A stretch of 12,048 bases of DNA from an uncultured Micrococcus sp. (GCA_946222435.1 CAMIOJ010000034.1:1-12048); one strand, 5' to 3'; shown: positions 1 to 6,799, counted from the stretch's first letter. Notes: a model not told the origin generated them from the sequence alone. Numbers and translations: made by a program.

Positions 1-339
1 CCGGTTGTCCGCGTCCACGTGCACCACGGTGGGGGTGAAGGTGCGGGCCTCGTCGTCGTCCATCTGGCCGTAGGCGATGAGGATGACGATGTCGCCCGGC
101 TGGATCAGCCGGGCCGCGGCCCCGTTGATGCCGAGCACGCCCGAGCCGCGCTCGCCGGGGATCGTGTAGGTCTCCAGGCGGGCGCCGTTGGTGACGTCCA
201 CGATCGAGACGAGCTCGCCGGGCAGGATCCCGGCGGCGTCCAGCAGGTCCTGGTCCACCGTCACCGAGCCGACGTAGTGCAGGTCGGCCTGGGTCACGGT
301 GGCGCGGTGGATCTTGGCGTGGAACATGGTGCGCAGCAT
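1..339 (-). CDS. panD: Aspartate 1-decarboxylase, proenzyme (partial, C-terminus outside the window)
   Basis: PanD decarboxylates L-aspartate to beta-alanine for pantothenate and CoA synthesis. It is a small cytoplasmic pyruvoyl enzyme that cleaves itself between Gly24 and Ser25; the new N-terminal serine becomes the pyruvoyl group. The 113 visible residues start MLRTMFHAKIHRATVTQADL and contain YVGSVTVD, which puts Gly-Ser exactly at 24-25. This supports the ATG at 337-339 over the in-frame ATG four codons later. Further family segments are ILPGELVSIVDVTNGAR and GINGAAARLIQPGDIVI (residues about 38-54 and 70-86). No stop codon is reached before base 1; the family is usually about 115-140 aa, so only a short tail is missing. 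There is no clear Shine-Dalgarno sequence directly upstream. A terminator-like stem separates it from the upstream acyl-CoA synthetase, so it probably has its own promoter. Family assignment is very secure. Confidence 0.96.
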   Translation of the reverse strand, partial: MLRTMFHAKIHRATVTQADLHYVGSVTVDQDLLDAAGILPGELVSIVDVTNGARLETYTIPGERGSGVLGINGAAARLIQPGDIVILIAYGQMDDDEARTFTPTVVHVDADNR

Positions 340-372
340 GGGTGAGGCCTCGCAGAGGTGAGGGGAACGGTG

Positions 373-399
373 CAGGTGAGGGGCCGTCGTCGGGAAGGG
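373..399 (+). repeat. Dispersed 27-bp repeat, copy 1 (in the panD leader)
   Basis: A 27-base stretch beginning CAGGTGAGGGGCCG recurs as the reverse complement at 4684-4710 with a single mismatch (26/27). Its first 19 bases recur at 4783-4801 (18/19), and bases 377-397 or so recur inside the second lipoprotein gene (6035-6057, 22/23). The copy here lies between the candidate panD promoter and its start codon. Function is unknown. Confidence 0.7.
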
Positions 400-409
400 C
401 CCGCCCCAC

Positions 410-415
410 AGCATA
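410..415 (-). promoter_or_regulatory. Possible -10 box for panD
   Basis: On the minus strand this hexamer reads TATGCT, matching the actinobacterial -10 form TANNNT in otherwise extremely GC-rich DNA. It lies between the terminator stem at 461-488 and panD and would give a leader of about 65 bases. No convincing -35 is seen. Weak evidence, based on sequence match and position only. Confidence 0.3.
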
Positions 416-460
416 GGCGGGCCGCCCGGACGACTCCCAGGGGTTCCGCCGGAGGCGGAG

Positions 461-488
461 CGGGCCCGCCCCATGGGAGGCGGGCCCG
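461..488 (-). terminator. Terminator-like hairpin after the acyl-CoA synthetase gene
   Basis: CGGGCCCGCC at 461-470 and GGCGGGCCCG at 479-488 are perfect reverse complements, forming a 10-bp all-G/C stem with an 8-base loop. It lies 20 bases beyond the stop codon at 508-510. There is no T-run, which is usual for actinobacterial terminators. A second, smaller stem (445-450 with 454-459) follows in the direction of transcription. Confidence 0.7.
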
Positions 489-507
489 CGCGCTCAGGTC
501 GACCGGC

Positions 508-2193
508 TCAGGACGGCTCGCCCTGGCGCAGCTTGTAGCGCTGCACCTTCCCGGACGGGGTCTTCGGCAGGTCCTCCACGATGTGCACGCGGCGCGGGTA
601 GGCGTGCTTGGAGTACTCGTCGCGGACCTTGGCCTTCAGCTCGGCCTCCAGCACGTCCGGGTTCTCCACCGGCGCGGTGGGCACCACGAACGCCTCCACC
701 ACCTCGCCGCGGATGCCCTCCGGGTCCGGACGCCCGACGACGGCCACCTCCTGCACCTGCGGGTGCTGGATGAGCACGGACTCCACGTCGAAGGGGCCGA
801 TGCGGTAGCCCGCGGCGAGGATGACGTCGTCGTCCCGGGAGGAGAAGAAGAAGTAGCCGTCCTCGTCCTGCCGGCCGGTGTCCCCGGTGAGGTACCAGCG
901 GCGGTCCTCGCTGAACCGGGTGGCGGTCTTGTCCGGGGAGTCCAGGTAGCCCGGGAACCAGAACATCGGCGAGTGCTCGGTGTCCAGGGCGATCTGGCCG
1001 TGCTCGATGCCGCCGGTGATGCCCGGCATCGGCAGGCCCATGGAGCCCGGCTTCACCGAACGGGCCACATCCGGGTGCGCGTTGTTGCAGATGACCATGC
1101 CCAGCTCGGTCTGGCCGTACTGGTCGCCGATCTCGCAGCCCAGGGCCTCACGGCCCCACGCCACCATGGACGGCGGCAGCGGCTCGCCCGCCGATGCGGC
1201 GCGGCGGAGGCTCAGCGCCTGGTCCGGGCCCTCCACCAGGCCGGACTTGGCGAGCGCGCGGTACATGGTGGGGGCGCCGGCGAAGTTGGTGACCCCCTGG
1301 GCGCGGATGACCTGCGCCATGGACTCCGGGGAGAAGCCGCCGCGGTACTGCAGGGAGGTGCGGCCGAGCGCTAGGGTGCCCATGATCCCGTAGTACAGGC
1401 CGTAGGCCCATCCATGGTCCGCGGCGTTCCAGAAGACGTCGTCCTCGCGCACGTCCACCGAGTAGTGCAGGTAGTCCGAGAAGGCGGCCATGGCGCGCAG
1501 CGGCACCGGCACGCCCTTCGGCCTGCCCGTGGTCCCGGAGGTGAACAGCAGGGCCAGGGTGCCGTGGCCGCCCACGGCCGCCGGCTCGGCGAGCGGCTCG
1601 TGCTGCTCGAGCGCGTCCCACTCCTCGCCGGTGCGGACGATCTCGATGCCGGAGATGGAGGTCAGCTTCTCCGCCTGGTCCGGCTCGGCCACCACGAGCT
1701 TCGCACCGGAGCCCTCGATGCGCATCTGCGCGGCACCGGTGGCGAACGCGGTGAACAGCGGGACGTGGACGGCGCCGAGCCGCCACACGGCCATCATCGT
1801 GATGACCAGCTCCTCGCGCTTGGCCATCATCAGCGGGACACAGTCGCCCTGCGTCACCCCGCGGGCGGCCAGACCGGCGGCCACGCGGGCCGAGCGATCT
1901 GAGAGCTCGCCGAAGGTCAGGTCCACGGTGGACATGTCCGCGGCGATGAAGCGGAAGGCCACGCGGTCCCGCTCGTAGCGGTCGCAGAGCAGCTCGGCGG
2001 CGCAGGCGGCGTCCTGGTCGAAGGTGTCCAGCCACTGCCGGACCTGCTCGGCGACGGCCGGCGGCAGCGTGGCGGTGGAGCCCGGGGCGGGAGTGGATGC
2101 GCCTGCGGCGGCGCCCGCGGCCGGGCCGGCGTCTGCGGCGGCGTCTGCCGCGGACGGGGTGGTGGAAGCGTTGTCGTGTGCGGCGTCGGACAC
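508..2193 (-). CDS. Acyl-CoA synthetase (AMP-forming, ANL superfamily, medium-chain/acetyl-CoA synthetase-like)
   Basis: The 561-aa protein should activate a carboxylic acid with ATP to an acyl-adenylate and then to an acyl-CoA in the cytoplasm. Diagnostic motifs are in the expected order: P-loop TSGTTGRPKG (218-227), A5 motif YGQTE (359-363), TGD (436-438), hinge and A8 region SRDDDVILAAGYRIGP (452-467), and the C-terminal adenylation lysine in PSGK (Lys549). The GTG start at 2191-2193 has AGGAG seven bases upstream (2201-2205). An open extension back to an ATG at 2475 would run through the promoter and operator region and is rejected. Residues 1-42 are an Ala/Pro/Ser-rich tail. It is divergent from paaZ and shares an intergenic palindrome with it, so it may be induced with phenylacetate catabolism. 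The substrate cannot be read from sequence; short or medium fatty acids or an aryl acid are all possible. The overall pattern looks like the ACSM/medium-chain group rather than long-chain FadD. Confidence 0.9.
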   Translation of the reverse strand: MSDAAHDNASTTPSAADAAADAGPAAGAAAGASTPAPGSTATLPPAVAEQVRQWLDTFDQDAACAAELLCDRYERDRVAFRFIAADMSTVDLTFGELSDRSARVAAGLAARGVTQGDCVPLMMAKREELVITMMAVWRLGAVHVPLFTAFATGAAQMRIEGSGAKLVVAEPDQAEKLTSISGIEIVRTGEEWDALEQHEPLAEPAAVGGHGTLALLFTSGTTGRPKGVPVPLRAMAAFSDYLHYSVDVREDDVFWNAADHGWAYGLYYGIMGTLALGRTSLQYRGGFSPESMAQVIRAQGVTNFAGAPTMYRALAKSGLVEGPDQALSLRRAASAGEPLPPSMVAWGREALGCEIGDQYGQTELGMVICNNAHPDVARSVKPGSMGLPMPGITGGIEHGQIALDTEHSPMFWFPGYLDSPDKTATRFSEDRRWYLTGDTGRQDEDGYFFFSSRDDDVILAAGYRIGPFDVESVLIQHPQVQEVAVVGRPDPEGIRGEVVEAFVVPTAPVENPDVLEAELKAKVRDEYSKHAYPRRVHIVEDLPKTPSGKVQRYKLRQGEPS

Positions 2194-2372
2194 GGTGTCT
2201 CTCCTGAAGGTGGGGGGGGTCCTGCCCCTCAGCGGCGCGGGACAGGCTGTGCTCCGCACTGTAGCCAGGACCTGTGCGGAGCTGAGATCGGGGTCACATG
2301 ATGACGACGGCCGCGCCCGCGCGAGGCCCCCCTCCCCCGCGGCGCGCTTCTGCGGTAGCGTGGGGACAAATA

Positions 2373-2388
2373 CCGACCGATCGGTCGG
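2373..2388. promoter_or_regulatory. Perfect 16-bp palindrome, probable TetR-family (PaaR) operator
   Basis: CCGACCGATCGGTCGG is an exact palindrome centred on 2380/2381. With the preceding A it contains ACCGACCGATCGGT, which fits the core ACCGNNCGNNCGGT that I recall for the corynebacterial PaaR operator (recalled, not looked up). It lies between divergent genes, one of them paaZ, and just past a candidate paaZ -10 box, where a bound dimer would block transcription. A 15/16 match occurs at 11490-11505 and a looser relative at 9649-9670, before the paaI-paaK operon. The candidate binder is the TetR protein encoded at 6895-7593. Confidence 0.75.
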
Positions 2389-2415
2389 GCAAGCGGTGGT
2401 GGGCCGCGGGCGCCG

Positions 2416-2466
2416 CACAGGGCCTCCCGGTCCACAGGGCCTCCCGGCCCACGGGGCCACCCGGTC
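2416..2466 (+). repeat. Three 17-bp tandem repeats in the paaZ leader
   Basis: Units at 2416-2432, 2433-2449 and 2450-2466 read CACAGGGCCTCCCGGTC with one change in the second unit and two in the third. The array lies between the operator palindrome and the paaZ Shine-Dalgarno sequence, so it is probably transcribed as part of the paaZ leader. Confidence 0.7.
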
Positions 2467-2537
2467 CAGGACCACCCCCGACGCGTCCGTGTCCCCCGCC
2501 GCCGCACGATCACCGCCGCCCTCACGAAGGAGTCAGT

Positions 2538-4652
2538 GTGACCACCACCGCCGAGAAGACCGCCACCGTCCTGCCCAGCTACGTCTGCGGAGGATGGTGG
2601 GCCCCGGAGAACCCGTCCAAGAAGACCGCCGTCATGGACGCCAACACCGGCGAGCACCTGGTGGACGTATCCACCGAGGGCCTGGACACCGCCAAGGCCA
2701 TCGAGTACGCCCGCACCGTGGGCCAGAGGAACCTGGGCGAGCTGACCATCCACGAGCGCGCGCTCAAGCTCAAGGAGCTCGCGATCTACCTGAACTCCCG
2801 CATCCAGGAGCTCTACGACCTCTCCTTCGCCACCGGCGCCACCCAGCGCGACCATGCCTTCGACGTGGACGGCGGTGTGGGCACCCTGTTCACCTTCTCC
2901 GGCAAGGGCCGCCGCGAGCTGCCGAACTCGAACGTGATCGTGGACGGCGCCGTGGAGCCGCTCTCCCGCGACGGCTCGTTCATCGGCGAGCACATCTACC
3001 AGCGCATCCCGGGCGTGGCCGTGCAGATCAACGCCTTCAACTTCCCGGTGTGGGGCATGCTCGAGAAGTTCGCCCCGGCCTTCGTGGCCGGTGTGCCCAC
3101 CGTGGTGAAGCCCGCCACCCCCACCGCCTACGTCACCGAGCTCTGCGTGCGCCTGATGGTGGAGTCCGGTGTCCTGCCGGAGGGCTCCATCCAGCTGATC
3201 TCCGGCTCCGCCCGTGACCTGCTGGACCACCTGGACTACCGCGACCACGTGGCCTTCACCGGCTCGGCCGGCACCGCGCAGACCCTGCGCACCCATGACA
3301 ACGTGATCAACGGCGGCGTCCGCTTCACCGCGGAGACCGACTCCCTGAACGCCGCGATCCTGGGCCCGGACGCCGCGCCGGGCACCCCGGAGTTCGACGC
3401 GTTCGTGAAGATCGTCTTCCAGGAGATGACCGTCAAGGCCGGTCAGAAGTGCACCGCCGTTCGCCGCGCGATCGCCCCGCAGGCGCACGTGGACGCCGTG
3501 GTGGAGGCCCTCTCCGAGCGCCTGTCCTCCAAGGTGGTCCTGGGCGATCCGCGCACCGAGGGCACCACCATGGGCGCCCTGGCCTCCAAGGAGCAGCAGT
3601 CCGAGGTCCGCAAGGCCGTGCAGCGCCTGGTGGACGCCGGCGCGAAGGTCCGCCTCGGCGGCCCGGACGCGGACACAGGCTCGGCGGACGCGGAGGCCGG
3701 CGCGTTCTTCGCCCCCACCGTCCTGTCCTTCGACGACGCCCGCACCCCCGAGGTCCACTCGGTGGAGGCCTTCGGCCCGGTGACCTCGGTGATCGGCTAC
3801 ACGGACGTCGAGGACGCGGTGGAGCTGGCCGCCCTGGGCTCCGGCTCGCTGGTGGCCTCCGTGGCCACCAACGACGGCGAGACCGCCCGCGCGTTCACCG
3901 CCGGCATCGGCGCCCACCACGGCCGCGTGCACTTCCTGAACCGCCAGACCGCGAAGAGCACCACGGGCCACGGCGCCCCCGTGCCGGTGCTGATCCACGG
4001 TGGCCCGGGCCGTGCCGGCGGCGGCGAGGAGCTCGGCGGCATCCGCGCCGTGAAGCACTACATGCAGCGCACCGCCGTCCAGGGCTCCCCGGACCTGCTC
4101 ACCGCCATCACCGGCGTGTGGCACCAGGGCGCCGCCGCGAACACCGTCACCCGCGAGGACGTGGAGTCCGGCGCCAAGAAGCACCCGTTCTACAAGTCCC
4201 TGGAGGAGCTGAAGGTCGGCGACCAGTTCGCCTCCGGCCTGCGCAAGGTCACCCTGGAGGACATCACCGAGTTCGCCGAGAAGACCGGTGACAAGTTCTA
4301 CGCCCACACGGACGAGGAGGCCGCCACGGCCAACCCGTTCTTCCCGCGTCGTGTGGCCCACGGCTACCTGCTGGTCTCCTGGGCCGCCGGCCTGTTCGTG
4401 GCCCCGGATCCGGGCCCGGTGCTGGCCAACTACGGCCTGGAGAACCTGCGCTTCATCACGCCGGTGACCTATGACGACTCCATCCGCGTCACCCTGACCG
4501 CCAAGCGGATCACCCCGCGCGTCACGGACGAGTACGGCGAGGTCGCCTGGGACTGCCAGCTCCACAACCAGGACGACGAGCTCTGCGCCCAGTACGACGT
4601 GCTCACCCTGGTCACCAAGACCTGGCCCATGAAGGAGCAGCCGGAGGCCTGA
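2538..4652 (+). CDS. paaZ: PaaZ: bifunctional oxepin-CoA hydrolase / 3-oxo-5,6-dehydrosuberyl-CoA semialdehyde dehydrogenase
   Basis: PaaZ hydrolytically opens the oxepin-CoA ring and oxidises the released semialdehyde with NADP+, feeding the beta-oxidation-like steps of aerobic phenylacetate degradation. The 704 aa (E. coli PaaZ about 681) comprise an N-terminal aldehyde dehydrogenase domain (about 10-515) and a C-terminal MaoC-like hotdog hydratase (about 545-700). ALDH residues visible are Glu266 in FTAETDS and the nucleophile Cys305 in GQKCT, plus FNFPVWG (167-173) and FTGSAG (240-245). The hydratase shows Asp585 and His590 in GDKFYAH, followed by NPFFPRRVAHGYL (599-611). Both catalytic sets are intact, so both activities are expected. 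The GTG start has GAAGGAG five bases upstream; an open extension to an ATG at 2298 crosses the operator and repeats and is rejected. The gene stands alone on its strand, preceded by a probable PaaR operator and followed by a large hairpin. Confidence 0.95.
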   Translation: MTTTAEKTATVLPSYVCGGWWAPENPSKKTAVMDANTGEHLVDVSTEGLDTAKAIEYARTVGQRNLGELTIHERALKLKELAIYLNSRIQELYDLSFATGATQRDHAFDVDGGVGTLFTFSGKGRRELPNSNVIVDGAVEPLSRDGSFIGEHIYQRIPGVAVQINAFNFPVWGMLEKFAPAFVAGVPTVVKPATPTAYVTELCVRLMVESGVLPEGSIQLISGSARDLLDHLDYRDHVAFTGSAGTAQTLRTHDNVINGGVRFTAETDSLNAAILGPDAAPGTPEFDAFVKIVFQEMTVKAGQKCTAVRRAIAPQAHVDAVVEALSERLSSKVVLGDPRTEGTTMGALASKEQQSEVRKAVQRLVDAGAKVRLGGPDADTGSADAEAGAFFAPTVLSFDDARTPEVHSVEAFGPVTSVIGYTDVEDAVELAALGSGSLVASVATNDGETARAFTAGIGAHHGRVHFLNRQTAKSTTGHGAPVPVLIHGGPGRAGGGEELGGIRAVKHYMQRTAVQGSPDLLTAITGVWHQGAAANTVTREDVESGAKKHPFYKSLEELKVGDQFASGLRKVTLEDITEFAEKTGDKFYAHTDEEAATANPFFPRRVAHGYLLVSWAAGLFVAPDPGPVLANYGLENLRFITPVTYDDSIRVTLTAKRITPRVTDEYGEVAWDCQLHNQDDELCAQYDVLTLVTKTWPMKEQPEA

Positions 4653-4683
4653 TCCCCTCCGCCGGGCCGGACTGACGTCCGCC

Positions 4684-4710
4684 CCCTTCCCGACGACGGC
4701 CCCTCGCCTG
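4684..4710 (-). repeat. Dispersed 27-bp repeat, copy 2
   Basis: The reverse complement of this stretch matches 373-399 at 26 of 27 bases. Its inner 19 bases also form the left outer arm of the nested hairpin at 4692-4801, so the element is present in both orientations here. Confidence 0.7.
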
Positions 4711-4801
4711 ACGGTCAGACGACACGGTCCTCGCAACCTCCTGAAACTCAGGGTGTTGCGAGGACCGCTTGAATCCGCCACGCAGGCGAGGGGCCGTCGT
4801 C
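4692..4801. terminator. Large nested hairpin downstream of paaZ (probable terminator or palindromic element)
   Basis: Three nested perfect stems share one axis. The outer stem pairs 4692-4710 with 4783-4801 (19 bp, GACGACGGCCCCTCGCCTG). The middle stem pairs 4725-4737 with 4755-4767 (13 bp, CGGTCCTCGCAAC). The inner stem pairs 4740-4744 with 4748-4752 (5 bp, loop AAC). Internal loops of 14 and 15 bases separate the outer and middle stems. It begins 40 bases after the paaZ stop and ends 39 bases before the lipoprotein start. Ending paaZ transcription is the simplest role. The outer arm also belongs to a repeat found elsewhere in the window, which suggests a mobile or amplified palindromic element rather than a purpose-built terminator. 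Confidence 0.75.
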
Positions 4802-4826
4802 TGTTTCCCCGGGTCCTCGGTTGTGG

Positions 4827-4832
4827 CACCCT
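4827..4832 (+). promoter_or_regulatory. Possible -10 box for the first lipoprotein gene
   Basis: CACCCT ends eight bases before the ATG at 4841. The surrounding TGGCACCCT is nearly the same as TGGCACACT at the same place before the paralogous gene at 5873. Neither gene has a Shine-Dalgarno sequence, which is consistent with leaderless transcription from this box. Confidence 0.4.
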
Positions 4833-4840
4833 CCCGACCT

Positions 4841-5716
4841 ATGGACACGCACTCCATGGATGCGACGACGCGCACCCGCACCGTCCCTGCCCTGGCCGGC
4901 ACCGCCCTGCTGCTGACCGCGGCCCTGTCCCTGACCGCCTGCGGCACAGATCCCGCCGAGCCGGAGGCGACGCCCACGTCCTCGGCCGCGCAGTCCACGG
5001 GGGCCTCCGAGTCGGCGGACTCCGCCTCGCCGTCGCCCTCGGAGACCGAGTCGGGCGAGTCCTCGGAGGGCTCGTCCGGCGCCTCGACGGACGCCGCCGG
5101 GGTCGTCCCGCCGGACGAGGAGGCCGTGGCGGGCATGGTCGCCGCGATCGAGGAGCACCTCGGTCCGCACTCGGACACCGTCACCCGCACTCCGTCGGAG
5201 ATGAAGACCACCGCCGAGGAGGCCATCACTGCAGAGGGGTCCCGCATCGGCGACGACGTCTCCGCCGCATGCCTGGCAGACCTCGTCGCCCGCGACGCCG
5301 TCCACCGCACCGCGGACGTCGCCTACACGCAGGTCAACGGGACGCCAGAGGACATGGACACCGTCGAGCCCTGGTTCGTGAACCGGTGGGACGCCGCCTC
5401 CCCGGCGGGTGCCGCCGCCGTCCGCGACGCGGCGGTCGCCCAGGCGGCCCTCCCCCACTGCACGGGCGAGCCCGGGCTCGACGTCCCGGAGGTCGAGCAG
5501 TCGGAGCAGCAGACATGGGGCGAGGGCACCGTGGAGCACCTGGTCCACGGGAACCTCGAGGACGGCGGGATGCGCACGGTGCAGACCCTGGCCGTGGACG
5601 GCGCCCGCGTCTACGAGGTCAACCACCCGGCCATGGGCGCCGACCAGGCCGAGGAGGTGAAGGCGCGCCACATCGCCCTGCTGGAGGACCTCCGCGCCGG
5701 CACCCAGGACGGCTGA
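4841..5716 (+). CDS. Putative lipoprotein of unknown function, paralogue of the next gene
   Basis: The 291-aa product has a lipoprotein signal: basic residues at 11-13, a hydrophobic stretch (about 15-30) and the lipobox LTAC with Cys34, so it should be anchored to the outer face of the membrane. Residues 38-90 are an Ala/Ser/Glu/Pro-rich acidic linker. The globular part (about 92-287) contains two cysteines, Cys144 (SAACLADL) and Cys207 (LPHCTGEPGL), which could form a disulfide, then WGEGT (226-230) and TLAVDGARVYEV (249-260). The last two and the cysteine contexts recur in the neighbouring lipoprotein, so the two arose by duplication. The start at 4841 is chosen because its upstream sequence matches that before the paralogue. 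A second in-frame ATG at 4856 would place the lipobox cysteine at 29, as in the paralogue, and cannot be excluded. I do not recognise the domain; the two-cysteine layout recalls actinobacterial extracellular sensor-type domains, but this is only a guess. Confidence 0.8.
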   Translation: MDTHSMDATTRTRTVPALAGTALLLTAALSLTACGTDPAEPEATPTSSAAQSTGASESADSASPSPSETESGESSEGSSGASTDAAGVVPPDEEAVAGMVAAIEEHLGPHSDTVTRTPSEMKTTAEEAITAEGSRIGDDVSAACLADLVARDAVHRTADVAYTQVNGTPEDMDTVEPWFVNRWDAASPAGAAAVRDAAVAQAALPHCTGEPGLDVPEVEQSEQQTWGEGTVEHLVHGNLEDGGMRTVQTLAVDGARVYEVNHPAMGADQAEEVKARHIALLEDLRAGTQDG

Positions 5717-5777
5717 CGCCGGACGCGGACGGCGGCGGGCCGGTGCTTGGAGGGGGCGTCCGCAGGCGGCCGACGAC

Positions 5778-5801
5778 GACGCCGTGACGCCGTGACGCCG
5801 T
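5778..5801 (+). repeat. Three 8-bp tandem repeats between the lipoprotein genes
   Basis: GACGCCGT occurs three times head to tail in the 156-base gap between the two lipoprotein genes. A 7-bp inverted repeat (5720-5726 with 5756-5762, CGGACGC/GCGTCCG) just after the first gene's stop may be a weak terminator. No other feature is evident in the gap apart from the promoter-like box at its end. Confidence 0.6.
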
Positions 5802-5859
5802 GACGGAACCGTTGCCGAACCGGCACCGTCCCGCCACCGCACGGCCGGATGTGATCTGG

Positions 5860-5865
5860 CACACT
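5860..5865 (+). promoter_or_regulatory. Possible -10 box for the second lipoprotein gene
   Basis: CACACT ends seven bases before the ATG at 5873, within TGGCACACT, the counterpart of TGGCACCCT before the first lipoprotein gene. There is no Shine-Dalgarno sequence between it and the start, so leaderless translation is likely. Confidence 0.4.
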
Positions 5866-5872
5866 GACACCT

Positions 5873-6799
5873 ATGCGCACCTATCGTCGTCACCGTCGCT
5901 CCGCTCCCCTGGCCGGCTCCGCCCTGTTGCTGGCGGCTGCGCTGACGCTGACCGCCTGTCAGACGGCGGACACCGACGGGGCCGGCGAGGAGTCGGAGAA
6001 CACGGCCAACGCGTCGGCGAGCCCGTCCGGCTCGGGTGAGGCGCCGTCGTCGGGAAGCGGAGCACCGGGAGATGGAGGCTCCGAGGTGGCCGGCCCGTCC
6101 GACGCAGAGATCTCGGCGTCCGCCCTGCCGGACCACCTTCAGCCGCCGTCCGACGAGACCACCCAGGTCATGATGAAGGCCGCGGAGAAGGGCATGGGCC
6201 GCCCCGTGGACCGGGTGGAGGACACCACCGTGGCGAACGCGCAGGCCGACGCGGAGCGGGCAGCCGACATGTTCGGCAACGCGGACATGACCCCCATGGC
6301 GGACGAGGCCTGCCGCGAGACCGTGGTCCACCAGTACGAGGTCGCGGCGGCCTCGGACGTCCGCAGCACCCGGCTCCACGGCTCCATGGCGGCACACGCC
6401 GTCGACACCACGGCGTCGCCCTCGATGCCCACAGCGGTGGAGGCGCCCTACCGGATCTCCATCCTCACCTACGACGACGCCGCCGCGGCCCAGGAGAACG
6501 TGGACGCCACACTGGCCGTGGCCGGCAACGAGGCCTGTGCGGGCGAACCAGCCCTCGGCCTCAGCCCGGGCGGGGAGGTCACCGAGCACGACTGGGGCCA
6601 GGGAACCCGGTACACGGCCGTCAGCGCTGACGAGACCCGCGCCATGACCTTCGTGAGCACCCTCGCCGTGGACGGCACCCGAGTGATCGAGGTGGTGGAC
6701 ACCGTCTCGGGTGCGGACACGGGCGCCGAGGAGGCCCTCGCCGCCCAGGCGAAGACGGTCGACCTGATGGCCGAGGCGCTCGGCGAGCCGGTGCGCTGA
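5873..6799 (+). CDS. Putative lipoprotein of unknown function, paralogue of the previous gene
   Basis: The 308-aa product has a strongly basic N-terminus (RRHRR, 5-9), a hydrophobic core (11-26) and the lipobox LTAC with Cys29, indicating an exported membrane-anchored lipoprotein. Residues 33-80 are a Gly/Ser/Glu-rich linker; part of its coding DNA (6035-6057) matches the dispersed repeat at 377-399. The globular region contains Cys147 (DEACRETV), Cys222 (NEACAGEPALGL), WGQGT (241-245) and TLAVDGTRVIEV (263-274), which align with Cys144, Cys207, WGEGT and TLAVDGARVYEV of the preceding lipoprotein. Outside these blocks the two differ, so the duplication is not recent. The stop codon lies within the first unit of a 23-bp tandem duplication. 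Function is not recognised; a ligand-binding or envelope-sensing role is possible for lipoproteins of this layout but nothing here shows it. Confidence 0.82.
   Translation: MRTYRRHRRSAPLAGSALLLAAALTLTACQTADTDGAGEESENTANASASPSGSGEAPSSGSGAPGDGGSEVAGPSDAEISASALPDHLQPPSDETTQVMMKAAEKGMGRPVDRVEDTTVANAQADAERAADMFGNADMTPMADEACRETVVHQYEVAAASDVRSTRLHGSMAAHAVDTTASPSMPTAVEAPYRISILTYDDAAAAQENVDATLAVAGNEACAGEPALGLSPGGEVTEHDWGQGTRYTAVSADETRAMTFVSTLAVDGTRVIEVVDTVSGADTGAEEALAAQAKTVDLMAEALGEPVR

Larger units (their letters stand above)
2194..2537. promoter_or_regulatory. Divergent control region between the acyl-CoA synthetase gene and paaZ
   Basis: These 344 bases hold no convincing gene. Three things stand out: a Shine-Dalgarno sequence for each flanking gene (AGGAG at 2201-2205 on the minus strand; GAAGGAG at 2526-2532 on the plus strand), a 16-bp palindrome at 2373-2388, and three 17-bp tandem repeats at 2416-2466. 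TAGCGT at 2356-2361 is a plausible plus-strand -10 box for paaZ. It would start transcription near 2368, immediately before the palindrome, leaving a leader of about 170 bases. The minus strand has TATTTG at 2371-2366 as a weak -10 candidate. Promoter assignments are tentative. Confidence 0.5.

Noticed and set aside
2416..2466. Short repeat array considered as a CRISPR
   Set aside because: The units are directly adjacent with no spacers, and there are no cas genes in the window.
2194..2475. N-terminal extension of the acyl-CoA synthetase to an ATG at 2475
   Set aside because: It would cover the operator, the tandem repeats and the divergent promoter. The GTG at 2193 has an ideal AGGAG and family length.
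2298..2537. Earlier ATG start for paaZ
   Set aside because: The added 80 residues are Pro/Arg/Gly-rich with no homology, and the segment contains the operator palindrome. GTG at 2538 has GAAGGAG five bases upstream.
4692..4801. Nested palindrome considered as an insertion sequence end or replication origin
   Set aside because: There is no transposase, target duplication, DnaA-box cluster or replication gene nearby. Only the repeat and hairpin themselves are supported.
2229..4829. Very long open frame on the minus strand opposite paaZ
   Set aside because: It is antisense to a strongly conserved paaZ, has Gly/Val/His-rich low-complexity translation typical of a shadow frame in GC-rich DNA, and matches no family.
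4748..6589. Long minus-strand open frame opposite the two lipoprotein genes
   Set aside because: The plus-strand frames show signal peptides, lipoboxes and mutual paralogy. The antisense translation is compositionally biased and crosses the intergenic gap and hairpin.
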